Virus record (IMG/VR): IMGVR_UViG_3300027396_000021
Span: 1 to 64,000 of that record
Strand: one strand, 5' to 3'
DNA from: a virus
DNA length: 64,000 nucleotides
The translations under genes and the position numbers were made by a program. Below the pieces are notes generated by a model. That model saw nothing but the letters and a program-made list of their open reading frames with translations, made no database searches and was not told where the DNA came from. This document shows positions 28,124 to 37,326 of the stretch, piece after piece (positions within the stretch are counted from its first letter, which is position 1; each line of letters opens with the position of its first letter).

Positions 28124-29938
28124 ATGGCATATCAAATTAATAAAACAGACGGTACAATCGTAGCAACAGTAGCAGACGGTCAAATTGATGAATTATCAAC
28201 TGACATAACTCTTATTGGAAAAAATTACAGCGGGTTTGGCGAAGCATTAAATGAAAACCTAATTAAAATATTAGAAAATTTTTCAAGTACTACTGCTCCA
28301 GAGCATCCTATTAAAGGCCAAGTATTGTACGATTCTTCTGAAAATAAATTAAAAGTTTACAACGGATCGACATTTGTACCGGTAAGTTCTGCAACTATTT
28401 CAAATACACAACCAGATACACTAGCTAGCGGAGATTTATGGTTTGATAACATTGGCGGCCAATTATATTTTTATGACGGTACAAATCCTATTTTATTAGG
28501 CCCAGCATATTCAGCTTCACAAGGATTAAGCGGTTTAAAAGTTGATAGTATTCTCGATACTCTTAACCAAACTCGAGTTATTACATACTTGTATAATAAC
28601 GGAATTTTATTAGGAATTTTTTCTAAAGACAGTTTTACACCTAAAGCAGAGATTATTGGATATTCTGGTAGTATCGAACCAGGATTTAATGCAGGAACAT
28701 TAGACGGATTAAAATTTAATGTAACTGTAACAAATTCAGAACAACTTGGCGGAGCAGTAGCAACGACCTATGTTCGTAGAGATACATCAAATGCGATTAA
28801 TGGACAACTACGAATTACCACAGACCAGGGTATAGTTATTGGATCAGCCGGTCAATCTAACTTGTATGTTACCAGCGGTGACATTTTTATGTCAAACGCT
28901 TCAACCGATAAGAATTTAATTCTTAACGTTCGAAAAGGCATTAACCAAGAAAACGCAGTTGTTATAGGATCATCTCAACGAACAATCGATCTATATTATG
29001 GATATGAAGATAGCCAAGTTAGAGTAGGTGGCGATTTAACCATTGTTGGAAATTTAGAAGTTCAGGGAACAACCACAACACTTAATACCAATGATTTAGT
29101 TGTAGAAGACAAAAACATAATCATTGCGAGTGTCACTAATCCAACAAATTCAACAGCCGACGGTGCTGGAATTACAATCAAAGGAACTACAGACAAAACA
29201 ATTTCCTATTCTAACGCTGATAACTGGTTAGATGTGTCAGAAACACTTAACTTAGATTCTGGCAAGGCTCTTTATATTGGCGGCACCAAGGTTATTGATG
29301 GAAACAGTTTAGGCTCTAGTATTACTAGTATTCCGGGTGTTAGTTCTTTTGGTACACAAACAGTAATTAACGTTGGTCCTGGAGCACCTCCGGTAGCTCA
29401 AATGAGATTAGAAAACCATAGAATATCTACGGTTTCTAGTAATTATGACGTTGAAATATTCCCTGACGGTACTGGTAACGTTGTTTTAAATGATTCAGCT
29501 AGAATTACAAATCTTGTTGATCCTATTGATCCGCAAGATGCAGCCACAAAAGAATATGTAGATAATACAATTGAAACAAGGCCGTTAGTTTTCAGTATGG
29601 ATTTATCTGATGCTAAATCAAACACCTATATTATTATTAATATATTAAATAATCTTGCTCCGCCGGCGGAATTTAGGTCTGGTACAGTGGCAAGAATATT
29701 ATGTACAATTAATACTAATAACGCAGTTACATTGGATATCAATTCACTTCCTCCTACAGTTAATACTAACCCCTTCTTAACAGATTTAGGAGGCGCCACA
29801 GGCCAAGCTGTTACAGGAATAACTTTTCCAACTGCTTCGATAACTGCCCAACCAATTGTAACAACTAGAATTATTAAAGAGTTTGTTTTAAACATTGGTG
29901 CTTGGATTTGGCAATCAGATACGTTATTACCACCATAA
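28124..29938 (+). CDS. Tail fibre protein (paralogue 2)
   Basis: The 604-residue protein has the shared N-terminal module (MAYQINKTDGTIVATVADGQ, KNYSGFGEALNENLIKILEN, GIFSKDSFTPKAEI). Shaft-like repeats follow, with the pattern GDLTIVGNLEVQGTTTTLNT, common in phage fibre shafts. A segment near residue 470 reads RITNLVDPIDPQDAATKEYV, a trimeric fibre motif seen near fibre tips. It has no collar domain; the C-terminus is a beta-rich head ending WIWQSDTLLPP. It follows the previous fibre after 15 bases. Confidence 0.78.
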   Translation: MAYQINKTDGTIVATVADGQIDELSTDITLIGKNYSGFGEALNENLIKILENFSSTTAPEHPIKGQVLYDSSENKLKVYNGSTFVPVSSATISNTQPDTLASGDLWFDNIGGQLYFYDGTNPILLGPAYSASQGLSGLKVDSILDTLNQTRVITYLYNNGILLGIFSKDSFTPKAEIIGYSGSIEPGFNAGTLDGLKFNVTVTNSEQLGGAVATTYVRRDTSNAINGQLRITTDQGIVIGSAGQSNLYVTSGDIFMSNASTDKNLILNVRKGINQENAVVIGSSQRTIDLYYGYEDSQVRVGGDLTIVGNLEVQGTTTTLNTNDLVVEDKNIIIASVTNPTNSTADGAGITIKGTTDKTISYSNADNWLDVSETLNLDSGKALYIGGTKVIDGNSLGSSITSIPGVSSFGTQTVINVGPGAPPVAQMRLENHRISTVSSNYDVEIFPDGTGNVVLNDSARITNLVDPIDPQDAATKEYVDNTIETRPLVFSMDLSDAKSNTYIIINILNNLAPPAEFRSGTVARILCTINTNNAVTLDINSLPPTVNTNPFLTDLGGATGQAVTGITFPTASITAQPIVTTRIIKEFVLNIGAWIWQSDTLLPP

Positions 29939-29956
29939 TCAATCGGAGCGATATAA

Positions 29957-32365
29957 ATGTCTTACGTTATTAATAAATTTAACGGTGAACAACTAATAGT
30001 ACTTGACGACGGTACTATAGACACCAGTACCAGCATCAACTTAGTTGGAAGAAACTATGTTGGCTATGGTGAAGCACAAAATGAAAATTTTCTGTGGTTG
30101 CTAGAAAATTTTGCTAATAATAAACCACCAGCAAGGCCGTTAACCGGGCAATTATGGTTTGATACTTCGGCCAATTTAGTCAAAGTATATAATTTAGAAG
30201 AATGGGTTCCTGTAGGATCAGCAATTTTAAGCCAAGATGCTCCAACAACCACAATAGCCGGATCTTTTTGGTTGGACACAAATGCTAATCAATTAAAAGT
30301 GTATACTGGCTCCGAATGGCAATTAATAGGACCAGAGGCGGTTAGAGGATTTGGATCGACTAAAGTTCGAGCAACTACACTAGATGATACTGTAGGAAAT
30401 CAACGTCCTGTTCTTATATTTGAAACAGATGATGTTCCTTTTGCAATATGTACAGCATCGGCGTTTACTATAAATCCTTATGCTGCAATAGATGGATTCG
30501 AAACTAATTTAACCGCTGGAATTAATTTATCATCAGCATCAAAAATAAATGGAAATGTTACAGGTAATGCTGGAACAGCTGACGCATTAAAAACTAGTCG
30601 AAATATTAACGGAGTACCTTTTAACGGAACTTCAAACGTAACTATTAAATCTTCTACAACACGTTCTTTGATTAGCGGATCATATATTGTAGGAAATGAT
30701 TTTGACGGAGCTCAAGAAACTACTTGGTCAGTAGACGCATCATCTACTAATGCTATTGGAAAAATTGTAGCTCGTAACAGCGAAGGCGGGTTTTCAGCAG
30801 GTACAATTACGGCTACATTTGTAGGAAATTTAACTGGCAATGTAACTGCAACCAGCGGAACTAGTAGATTTAATATTATTGAAGCTAATTCTTTTGTTGG
30901 CGCAACACTTTCGGGAAATGCGGCAACAGCTACTCAACTAGCCAATGCAAGAAAAATTAACGGTGTTAACTTTGATGGTACAAGTGATATAACAATACCT
31001 GCACCTGCAGGTATATTAACAGGCAATACACTGGCATCTAACGTATTAATGTCTAGTCTGACTTCTGTAGGAACTTTAACAGGGTTAAGTGTAGCAGATC
31101 TTGGAATAACTATAGGAAGTTCATCTCAATTTAATTTGTTTGTTGACGATAGTGTTCCTACAATTAGATCTGAAACAGGAGCATTAAATTTTGATCTAGG
31201 CCCAACTGGACCTGACATAAAACTTGTTGACACGTTAACATCGCTGTCATTAGGCGGCCCTAATTCTCCTGCACTAATAGGTGATAACATAACAAATTTA
31301 GGCATACCAAGTTACAAGTTTAACAATGTTTATGCTAATAATTTTAAAGGAAATGCAGATACTGCAACATTATCCTTAAGAGCAACTAATATTGTTGGCG
31401 GTGGCGCTGGCGCTCTAGTTATACAATCAGATCAAGATACAACAACAACGTTGGGTTTAGGACCGGATGGATTTGTTCTGAGAGCTAGACCAGGAGGACC
31501 TCAGTGGGAACCGTCAATTGGAATAGAACCAATAACTGCTGGTAATCATATCACGATGATTAATACTGCTACTAGCGGTAGTTTAAGTTTATACGATTCA
31601 TCACTTCCGGTTACTATTGGGATAGATGCTACTCCAAACAATGTTCCTTTAACCGTTGCATCTCGAGATGTATATGGAAACATAGCTGCAAATTCATTTG
31701 TTGGCGGATTATTAGGAAATGTTATTGGTAATGTTTCTGGAAATGCTGGAACAGTAACAAATGGTGTGTATACTACAGGAACTTATTCTAATCCAAGTTG
31801 GATTACTACGTTAGCAGGTTCAAAAGTTACAAGCATTCCAAATTCATCCTTACAAAATCCATCGATTACTATTAATGGGTATACAGTTTCTCTTGGCGGT
31901 GCAGTTAATATTGCACTTGCAGGTATTCCGTCAGGGGGAATTATTATGTGGAACGGATTAGTAGTATCAATTCCCTCTGGTTGGGCGTTGTGTAACGGCT
32001 CCAACGGCACCCCAGATTTACGAGACCGTTTTATAGTAGGCGCAGGTTCAACCTATGCAGTCGGAGCAACAGGTGGTAGCAAAGATGCGATTGTAGTAAG
32101 CCACTCGCACTCGGCTTCAGTTAATGACCCAGGGCACTCGCACAGTAATGTAACGCAATATGGCAACCCAATAACTCGAATGGGATCTGGAACAGGAAGG
32201 CAAGCCGGTACATCTCCTGACTCGGCGTTAGGAAAATCTGATAACGGATCGAACACAGATAACGCTAGTACAGGTATTTCAGTAAGCATTAGCTCAACAG
32301 GATCTTCGGGCACTAACGCAAACTTACCTCCGTACTATGCACTTTGCTTCATTATGAAACTGTAA
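29957..32365 (+). CDS. Tail fibre protein with collar domain and HxH motifs (paralogue 3)
   Basis: The 802-residue protein starts with the shared module (MSYVINKFNGEQLIVLDDGT, GRNYVGYGEAQNENFLWLLE). The long shaft contains repeats of the type TGNVTATSGTSRFNIIEANS. A collar domain at about 656-697 reads IPSGGIIMWNGLVVSIPSGW, ALCNGSNGTPDLRDRF. It is followed by SHSHSASVNDPGHSHS, two HxH pairs like the metal-binding repeats of T4 gp37, and a C-terminus ending NLPPYYALCFIMKL, typical of collar-family fibre tips. CGGAG at 29944-29948 is the probable ribosome-binding site. Confidence 0.83.
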   Translation: MSYVINKFNGEQLIVLDDGTIDTSTSINLVGRNYVGYGEAQNENFLWLLENFANNKPPARPLTGQLWFDTSANLVKVYNLEEWVPVGSAILSQDAPTTTIAGSFWLDTNANQLKVYTGSEWQLIGPEAVRGFGSTKVRATTLDDTVGNQRPVLIFETDDVPFAICTASAFTINPYAAIDGFETNLTAGINLSSASKINGNVTGNAGTADALKTSRNINGVPFNGTSNVTIKSSTTRSLISGSYIVGNDFDGAQETTWSVDASSTNAIGKIVARNSEGGFSAGTITATFVGNLTGNVTATSGTSRFNIIEANSFVGATLSGNAATATQLANARKINGVNFDGTSDITIPAPAGILTGNTLASNVLMSSLTSVGTLTGLSVADLGITIGSSSQFNLFVDDSVPTIRSETGALNFDLGPTGPDIKLVDTLTSLSLGGPNSPALIGDNITNLGIPSYKFNNVYANNFKGNADTATLSLRATNIVGGGAGALVIQSDQDTTTTLGLGPDGFVLRARPGGPQWEPSIGIEPITAGNHITMINTATSGSLSLYDSSLPVTIGIDATPNNVPLTVASRDVYGNIAANSFVGGLLGNVIGNVSGNAGTVTNGVYTTGTYSNPSWITTLAGSKVTSIPNSSLQNPSITINGYTVSLGGAVNIALAGIPSGGIIMWNGLVVSIPSGWALCNGSNGTPDLRDRFIVGAGSTYAVGATGGSKDAIVVSHSHSASVNDPGHSHSNVTQYGNPITRMGSGTGRQAGTSPDSALGKSDNGSNTDNASTGISVSISSTGSSGTNANLPPYYALCFIMKL

Positions 32366-32376
32366 GAAGTTTAACT

Positions 32377-32384
32377 AATAAATA
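32377..32384 (+). promoter_or_regulatory. Late-promoter-like element before fibre paralogue 4
   Basis: AATAAATA in the 45-base gap between two fibre genes ends 26 bases before the ATG at 32411. The motif and spacing match the other late-promoter-like sites in this window. Confidence 0.45.
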
Positions 32385-32410
32385 TATAAACATTTTGGGA
32401 CTATTAAACT

Positions 32411-34219
32411 ATGGCATACGAAGTTAACAAATTTAATGGAACGTTTTTAGTATCAGTTGCAGACGGTACAATTGATACAACTACAGATTTACGTTTCATT
32501 GGTAAAAATTACGCCGGGTACGGCGAAGTTCAAAACGAAAATTTCCTACATTTGCTAGAAAATTTTTCAAATACTACACCTCCACCGAAGTCTGTAACAG
32601 GTCAAATTTGGTATGATTCTCAAAATAAAAAATTAAAATTTTATGACGGGTCAAAATTTAAAGTTGCTAGCGGTGCAGAAGTTAGTTCTACAGCACCGTC
32701 TGGTTTAGCAACAGGTGATTTTTGGTGGGATTCGTCAGCAAAACAGTTGTATGCCTATAACGGAACTGGATATACGTTAGTTGGTCCAGTGTCCAGCCCA
32801 GACCTAGGAACTTCAATTATAGCTGGTGAAGTTGTAAAAGGAACTATTTCGTCTGATATTGGACCTCATACAATATTAAAAGTAATTACAAATGATAAAG
32901 TTGTTGGTATTTTCAGTAGAACTGAATTTACACTTGATAATGCACAAAATCCTATCGAAGATTTTACATATATTAAGAAAGGATTTACTCTAGCTAAATC
33001 ACAAACAGGTGTTTCAACAGACGACTACGTTATGTGGGGCACAGCTCAAAATGCGAATCAGTTAGGCGGAGTCAATGCTGATCAGTATATTAGAGTTGGT
33101 GATAACGCATTTACATCTGAAGTAGCATTCAGCGATCCTGGATTTACAGTAGGCGATGCAACCGGCGGTGATCTAAGAATTCGTGTTGAAAACGGCGACG
33201 AAACTATTATTGAAAACCGGTTAGGAAATCCTATATATTTTAGAATTTCAGTAGTTCCAACAGTTGATGAAAGAGATGTTGCTGTGATAACATCAACAGG
33301 TATTGTGCCTGGAGATAACAGCACTTATTCGTTAGGCACTGACAGCAGTAAATGGGTCAACGTTTATTCTACTACATTTACCGGAAGTCTTGTTGGAAAT
33401 GTTACTGGAAATTCAACAGGAACGCATACAGGAAGTGTTTTAGCCACCGACTCTACAGTATTAATAGACGGAACTACAAAACAGATTGGATACACTGGTG
33501 CAACCTTAGTAGGAACATTAACTGGTTCTGTAACAGGATCAGCATCGACCGCAACTAATGCTGGAAAATTAAATGACCTAGAAGCAACTAGTGATATTCC
33601 TGCAGGCGGCGTAGCATCTATCCCAATTAGAGATACAAGTGGTAACATTACTGCTAATCAATTTATTGGAACGTCTAATAATACAGATAAATTATTCCTT
33701 GACAAAACCAATGCAGTTACAGATCCTGCTTGGAGTGATTCAACAGAATCTACACAATATAGAACAGCAAGATTAACAGCAACTGCCTATTCTATTGCTG
33801 CTAGAGATTCTAGCGGAAATTTAACAGCAAATATATTCAATGGTACAGCAACAGCAGCTAGATACGCTGACTTGGCAGAAAAATATCTAACAGATAAAGA
33901 ATATGAACCAGGTACAGTTGTTATAGTAGGCGGAGAAAAAGAAGTTACAGCAGCAGATGTTAATACTCGTGCAATTGGTGTAGTTTCAACTAATCCTGCT
34001 TATATGATGAACAAAGATCTAGAAGGCGGAACATATATTGCTCTAAAAGGTCGTGTTCCTTGCAAAGTTTACGGCGCAGTTAAAAAAGGAGATCGCTTAG
34101 TTGCAGGACCAGGCGGCGCAGCTATTGCTGCACACGGCAATTATGCTAATGTATTTGCTGTGGCATTGGAATCAAACGGTAACGATGGCGTTAAATTAAT
34201 CGAAGCATTGGTGTTATAA
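32411..34219 (+). CDS. Tail fibre protein with peptidase-G2-like C-terminal domain (paralogue 4)
   Basis: The 602-residue protein has the shared N-terminal module (MAYEVNKFNGTFLVSVADGT, GKNYAGYGEVQNENFLHLLE) and a shaft with GNVTGNSTGTHTGSVLAT-type repeats. The last about 120 residues (482-602) contain ARYADLAEKYLTDKEYEPGT, GVVSTNPAYMMN and ALKGRVPCKVYGAVKKGDRL. This block ends many phage fibres and resembles the peptidase_G2/intramolecular-chaperone type of fibre end domain. Whether it self-cleaves cannot be told from sequence. It probably acts in trimerisation or at the fibre tip. Confidence 0.78.
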   Translation: MAYEVNKFNGTFLVSVADGTIDTTTDLRFIGKNYAGYGEVQNENFLHLLENFSNTTPPPKSVTGQIWYDSQNKKLKFYDGSKFKVASGAEVSSTAPSGLATGDFWWDSSAKQLYAYNGTGYTLVGPVSSPDLGTSIIAGEVVKGTISSDIGPHTILKVITNDKVVGIFSRTEFTLDNAQNPIEDFTYIKKGFTLAKSQTGVSTDDYVMWGTAQNANQLGGVNADQYIRVGDNAFTSEVAFSDPGFTVGDATGGDLRIRVENGDETIIENRLGNPIYFRISVVPTVDERDVAVITSTGIVPGDNSTYSLGTDSSKWVNVYSTTFTGSLVGNVTGNSTGTHTGSVLATDSTVLIDGTTKQIGYTGATLVGTLTGSVTGSASTATNAGKLNDLEATSDIPAGGVASIPIRDTSGNITANQFIGTSNNTDKLFLDKTNAVTDPAWSDSTESTQYRTARLTATAYSIAARDSSGNLTANIFNGTATAARYADLAEKYLTDKEYEPGTVVIVGGEKEVTAADVNTRAIGVVSTNPAYMMNKDLEGGTYIALKGRVPCKVYGAVKKGDRLVAGPGGAAIAAHGNYANVFAVALESNGNDGVKLIEALVL

Positions 34220-34220
34220 T

Positions 34221-35126
34221 ATGACTACAAACGGATCAGATATCTTATCTTCTGATTATAATTCTATCAGAGCCAAAGCAGTATCGTTGTTAGGCACAGG
34301 TTCAGGGCAACGTGGATATAATCAGACGATTCAATCGTCCGATGTGTTTGCAGGTAATCAAATCACTAAAGCCCAATGGGACGCATTGCGTTATGATATT
34401 GTTAATATTAAGTACCATCAGGATGGTGCTGTTCCTAACATAGTAACTATTAACTCCGGTGATTTAATTGGATACGGAGCATCTTATCCTAATAACAATT
34501 ATGACACAATAATTAATTCTGCAGTAGAAAATAAGTTTAATATTTCTCCAAGTACTTCCACAGTAACAACAAAAATAGGCCAAACAACAACATCGACTTG
34601 GTCTTCATCAGCCACAGTAACAGTTACAGTAACATTCTCCTCATCTGACGAAGCAAGATATTTCTTCAACAGTGGAGGAAAAATTAGAGTATCGTCGGCT
34701 TTTTCCGGAAATACATCAACATTACAAAATGGAGCCTGGGCTTATTTGTTATTAACTGTAGGTACAGTATCGTTTGGAGCAAATACTCATCCAACATTAA
34801 ATTATTACACTATGACTAATTCCTACCAAACGGTTTTTAGTCAAGCTCAAAGTACACCGTATTCTGCAAATAATTACAGCATAGAAGTTAAAACAGACGT
34901 AGCTGATAATTCAGAAGGTACTGCAAAAATATTATATTTTAAAATAACATTAAATGACGGATATACCGATCCAAGTCCAGGAAATCCACCTCCTCCGGGC
35001 GATTCTGTTAGCGGGACACTTTCGGTTGCTATTTCAGAATTAAAGGCTTCGGGAACACTATTACCAACCGGAAATTGGACAATAACTAGTCCTACATATT
35101 CAATTTCTAGTTATTCAGTTTATTAA
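34221..35126 (+). CDS. Structural protein of unknown role (tandem paralogue A)
   Basis: The 301-residue protein shares layout and motifs with the next gene: an N-terminal block (ILSSDYNSIRAKAVSLLGTG, WDALRYDIVNIKYHQDG), a centre with EARYFFNSGGKIRVSSAF, and a C-terminal proline segment (DPSPGNPPPPGD) followed by a short beta repeat. It begins one base after the preceding fibre stop. The predominance of beta structure and the late position suggest a virion or fibre-associated protein. I do not recognise a characterised family. Confidence 0.6.
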   Translation: MTTNGSDILSSDYNSIRAKAVSLLGTGSGQRGYNQTIQSSDVFAGNQITKAQWDALRYDIVNIKYHQDGAVPNIVTINSGDLIGYGASYPNNNYDTIINSAVENKFNISPSTSTVTTKIGQTTTSTWSSSATVTVTVTFSSSDEARYFFNSGGKIRVSSAFSGNTSTLQNGAWAYLLLTVGTVSFGANTHPTLNYYTMTNSYQTVFSQAQSTPYSANNYSIEVKTDVADNSEGTAKILYFKITLNDGYTDPSPGNPPPPGDSVSGTLSVAISELKASGTLLPTGNWTITSPTYSISSYSVY

Positions 35127-35142
35127 ATAATTAAATAACGAC

Positions 35143-36063
35143 ATGGCTGTTAATGATCTAATTAAAGTTGCGGATTACAATTCTATTCGTGCAAAAGTGG
35201 CTCAGGTATTTGGGACCGGCTCAGTAACCTACGGTTACGGACAAACATTACTAAGCAGCGATGTTTCAGTAAGCAGCAAAGTTACAATTAATGAATGGGC
35301 AAATTTAAAATATGATATAATAAATGCTTATGTACATCAAAACGGAACACTTCCTACTATTTTAACAGTAAACGAGGGAGGTACTGTACGTTACAGTACA
35401 ACAGATGCTCCAGTTACAACGTATGATACTCTTGCCACATCTATAGAAACTAATAGATTTTCAGTAGGAGCTGGTTTATCATTAGTTACCAGTACGGTGT
35501 CAACTTCTAGAAACGGATCCTGGAGCAATTCTGCAAAGGCAACTGTGCAATTTTATTGGGCCAATGCTACTCAAGCAAGACATTTTTTTAACAGTGGCGG
35601 AAAAATTCGAGTATCTGCTTCTTTAGGAACAGACGGTACTGCATCTGCACAAAATCAAAAGTGGAGAGAATTACTAGCAGCAGTTGGTTCTAGAGATTTT
35701 GGCGGATCGACATCTACAACTCCGGCAAACGGAGCAAGTTGGTACCAGTGTAATAATTCATTCCAAACATATTATAGTGCCAATGCTTCAAGTCCATACG
35801 GAAGCAATTCTATTCAATTAAAATCTAGAGTTGTTGATCAACCTTTGAATGTAAACGGACTTGCTGCGTCTGGCGAAATCGAAATAAATTTAGTTGACGC
35901 ATACTCCGATCCAGGTTTTCCTCCACCAGGGGACTTAGTTGACGGAACAGTAACAATGAATGTTAGTGTAGTTTATCCAACCGGAATCCTTTACCCTTTA
36001 GGAACAGGCAATTTTACTGTTACAAATCCAACGTTTAGTATTGGATCAATCACGTTCTCTTAA
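35143..36063 (+). CDS. Structural protein of unknown role (tandem paralogue B)
   Basis: The 306-residue protein is a diverged duplicate of the preceding one: NDLIKVADYNSIRAKVAQVF, LKYDIINAYVHQNGTLPTIL, ARHFFNSGGKIRVSASLG, DAYSDPGFPPPGDLVDGTVT. It ends the structural block; a 58-base gap with a promoter-like element and a palindrome follows. Conservation between the copies is highest in the N-terminal 60 residues and the FFNSGGKIRVS block. Function unknown. Confidence 0.6.
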   Translation: MAVNDLIKVADYNSIRAKVAQVFGTGSVTYGYGQTLLSSDVSVSSKVTINEWANLKYDIINAYVHQNGTLPTILTVNEGGTVRYSTTDAPVTTYDTLATSIETNRFSVGAGLSLVTSTVSTSRNGSWSNSAKATVQFYWANATQARHFFNSGGKIRVSASLGTDGTASAQNQKWRELLAAVGSRDFGGSTSTTPANGASWYQCNNSFQTYYSANASSPYGSNSIQLKSRVVDQPLNVNGLAASGEIEINLVDAYSDPGFPPPGDLVDGTVTMNVSVVYPTGILYPLGTGNFTVTNPTFSIGSITFS

Positions 36064-36088
36064 TTTTTTTCTCCCTACAATCCCACAA

Positions 36089-36096
36089 CATAAATA
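36089..36096 (+). promoter_or_regulatory. Late-promoter-like element heading the GT/radical SAM cluster
   Basis: CATAAATA, one base from the T4 late consensus, ends 25 bases before the ATG at 36122. Its last four bases overlap a perfect 20-base palindrome. It is the only promoter-like site noticed before a run of overlapping genes reaching 48749. Confidence 0.5.
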
Positions 36097-36112
36097 ATGT
36101 GCGCACATTATT
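36093..36112 (+). promoter_or_regulatory. Perfect 20-base palindrome over the predicted transcription start
   Basis: AATAATGTGCGCACATTATT reads identically on both strands, with no spacer. It spans from the end of the -10-like element across the expected start point and is followed directly by GGAG (36113-36116), the ribosome-binding site of the next gene. As DNA it could be an operator; as RNA only the downstream half would be transcribed if the promoter is used as predicted. No second copy was noticed. Confidence 0.5.
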
Positions 36113-36121
36113 GGAGATTGT

Positions 36122-36469
36122 ATGGACGACCTTTTGAAAAAATCGTTAGACTTTTCTAACTACCAACAAACTTTTTCAATTCAACGTAAAATCCTTAAAG
36201 AAAAAATTGAAGCCAAATTAACATACGGTGTTAATGGTGGAATATTTTATATTGATCAAACACTTCTAACTTTTGTTGAGATGCTTTGCAATAAAGGAAG
36301 GACAGATAGCATTATTCTAGATAAAAATAACACACCGATTTTAATCGAAAGTTTAGAAGATTTTAAAAATGAAATTTTTAATAGATATTTTGAATCGTCA
36401 AATGAATATTATACGGCCTATCAAAATTTAAAGAAAAGCCGATCTGTTGAAAAATTATTAGAACAATGA
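36122..36469 (+). CDS. Conserved phage protein of unknown function
   Basis: The 115-residue, mostly helical, charged protein contains FSIQRKILKEKIEAKLTYG, GGIFYIDQTLLTFVEML, and ends KKSRSVEKLLEQ. From memory, proteins of this kind occur near the fibre genes of T4-like marine phages, but I know no assigned function. GGAG five bases before the ATG is a good ribosome-binding site. Its stop overlaps the following glycosyltransferase start (ATGA), so it is the first gene of that cluster. Confidence 0.62.
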   Translation: MDDLLKKSLDFSNYQQTFSIQRKILKEKIEAKLTYGVNGGIFYIDQTLLTFVEMLCNKGRTDSIILDKNNTPILIESLEDFKNEIFNRYFESSNEYYTAYQNLKKSRSVEKLLEQ

Positions 36470-37326
36470 ATACAGGTATTTTAATTTATGCTCACAATAA
36501 TCGAACTCTCGATTACGCATTAATGTCTTTAATATCTGGAGGCCTTGCTAAAAAAAATTTAAATGTTCCTGTATCTTTAGTAACTGATCCTTCGACTGTT
36601 GAGTGGATGAAAGAATCAAACATATTTGAAAAAGCAATGTCAGTATTTGAAAATTTAATTATTATAGATAGACCGATTACAAACAATCAAAGAAAATTAC
36701 ACGACGGTGAGGAGTCTACAACTGTGCCGTTTATAAATTCTAATCGACATAGTGCCTGGGAATTAACACCTTACGATAGAACATTATTAATTGACAGTGA
36801 TTATTTAATTTTTTCAGATCATCTAAACAAGTACTGGAATGTTGATTGCGATGTTATGATAGGTGAATCTATTAACGACATTTATAGTAATGATAGATTA
36901 GGTTATTTAGATAAACATATATCTGATACTGGAATTAAAATGTATTGGGCAACCACTGTAATGTTTACTAAGAATGAAAATTCTAAACTATTTTTTGATA
37001 TGGTAGGTTTAATAAAAGAAAATTATGAATATTATTCAGACATTTTTGGATTTAATCCTACACAGTATAGAAATGATATTGCTTTCAGTATAGCAAAACA
37101 CATATTAGACGGATTTGAACAATCCTCAGTCAACTCGCTTCCGCCAGTGTTAACAACATTAGACAAAGATATTTTGTACAGCGTAGACAATGACAAATTA
37201 AAATTTTTAATAAATTACAATCTTGACAGTAATTATTTTCCTTCGTCTGTGAGCAATATAGATATTCATATTATGAATAAACAAAGTATTATTAGGCACA
37301 AAGATAAATTATTGGATTTAATATGA
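36466..37326 (+). CDS. Glycosyltransferase-like protein (GT-A fold, DxD motif)
   Basis: The 286-residue protein starts with a Rossmann-like strand and loop (GILIYAHNNRTLDYALMSL). D110-S-D112, within RTLLIDSDYLIF, is at the place of the DxD nucleotide-sugar and metal-binding motif of GT-A enzymes. The donor and acceptor are unknown. It overlaps both neighbours by four bases. The next gene is built alike (strand, then DVD near residue 90), so the two may be distant paralogues acting in sequence on one acceptor; that is inference. Confidence 0.6.
   Translation: MNTGILIYAHNNRTLDYALMSLISGGLAKKNLNVPVSLVTDPSTVEWMKESNIFEKAMSVFENLIIIDRPITNNQRKLHDGEESTTVPFINSNRHSAWELTPYDRTLLIDSDYLIFSDHLNKYWNVDCDVMIGESINDIYSNDRLGYLDKHISDTGIKMYWATTVMFTKNENSKLFFDMVGLIKENYEYYSDIFGFNPTQYRNDIAFSIAKHILDGFEQSSVNSLPPVLTTLDKDILYSVDNDKLKFLINYNLDSNYFPSSVSNIDIHIMNKQSIIRHKDKLLDLI

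Noticed and set aside
36122-36469. Radical SAM precursor peptide (RiPP-like) candidate
   Set aside because: The protein is charged and evenly helical, with no leader/core division, Cys- or Gly-rich core, or repeat motif.
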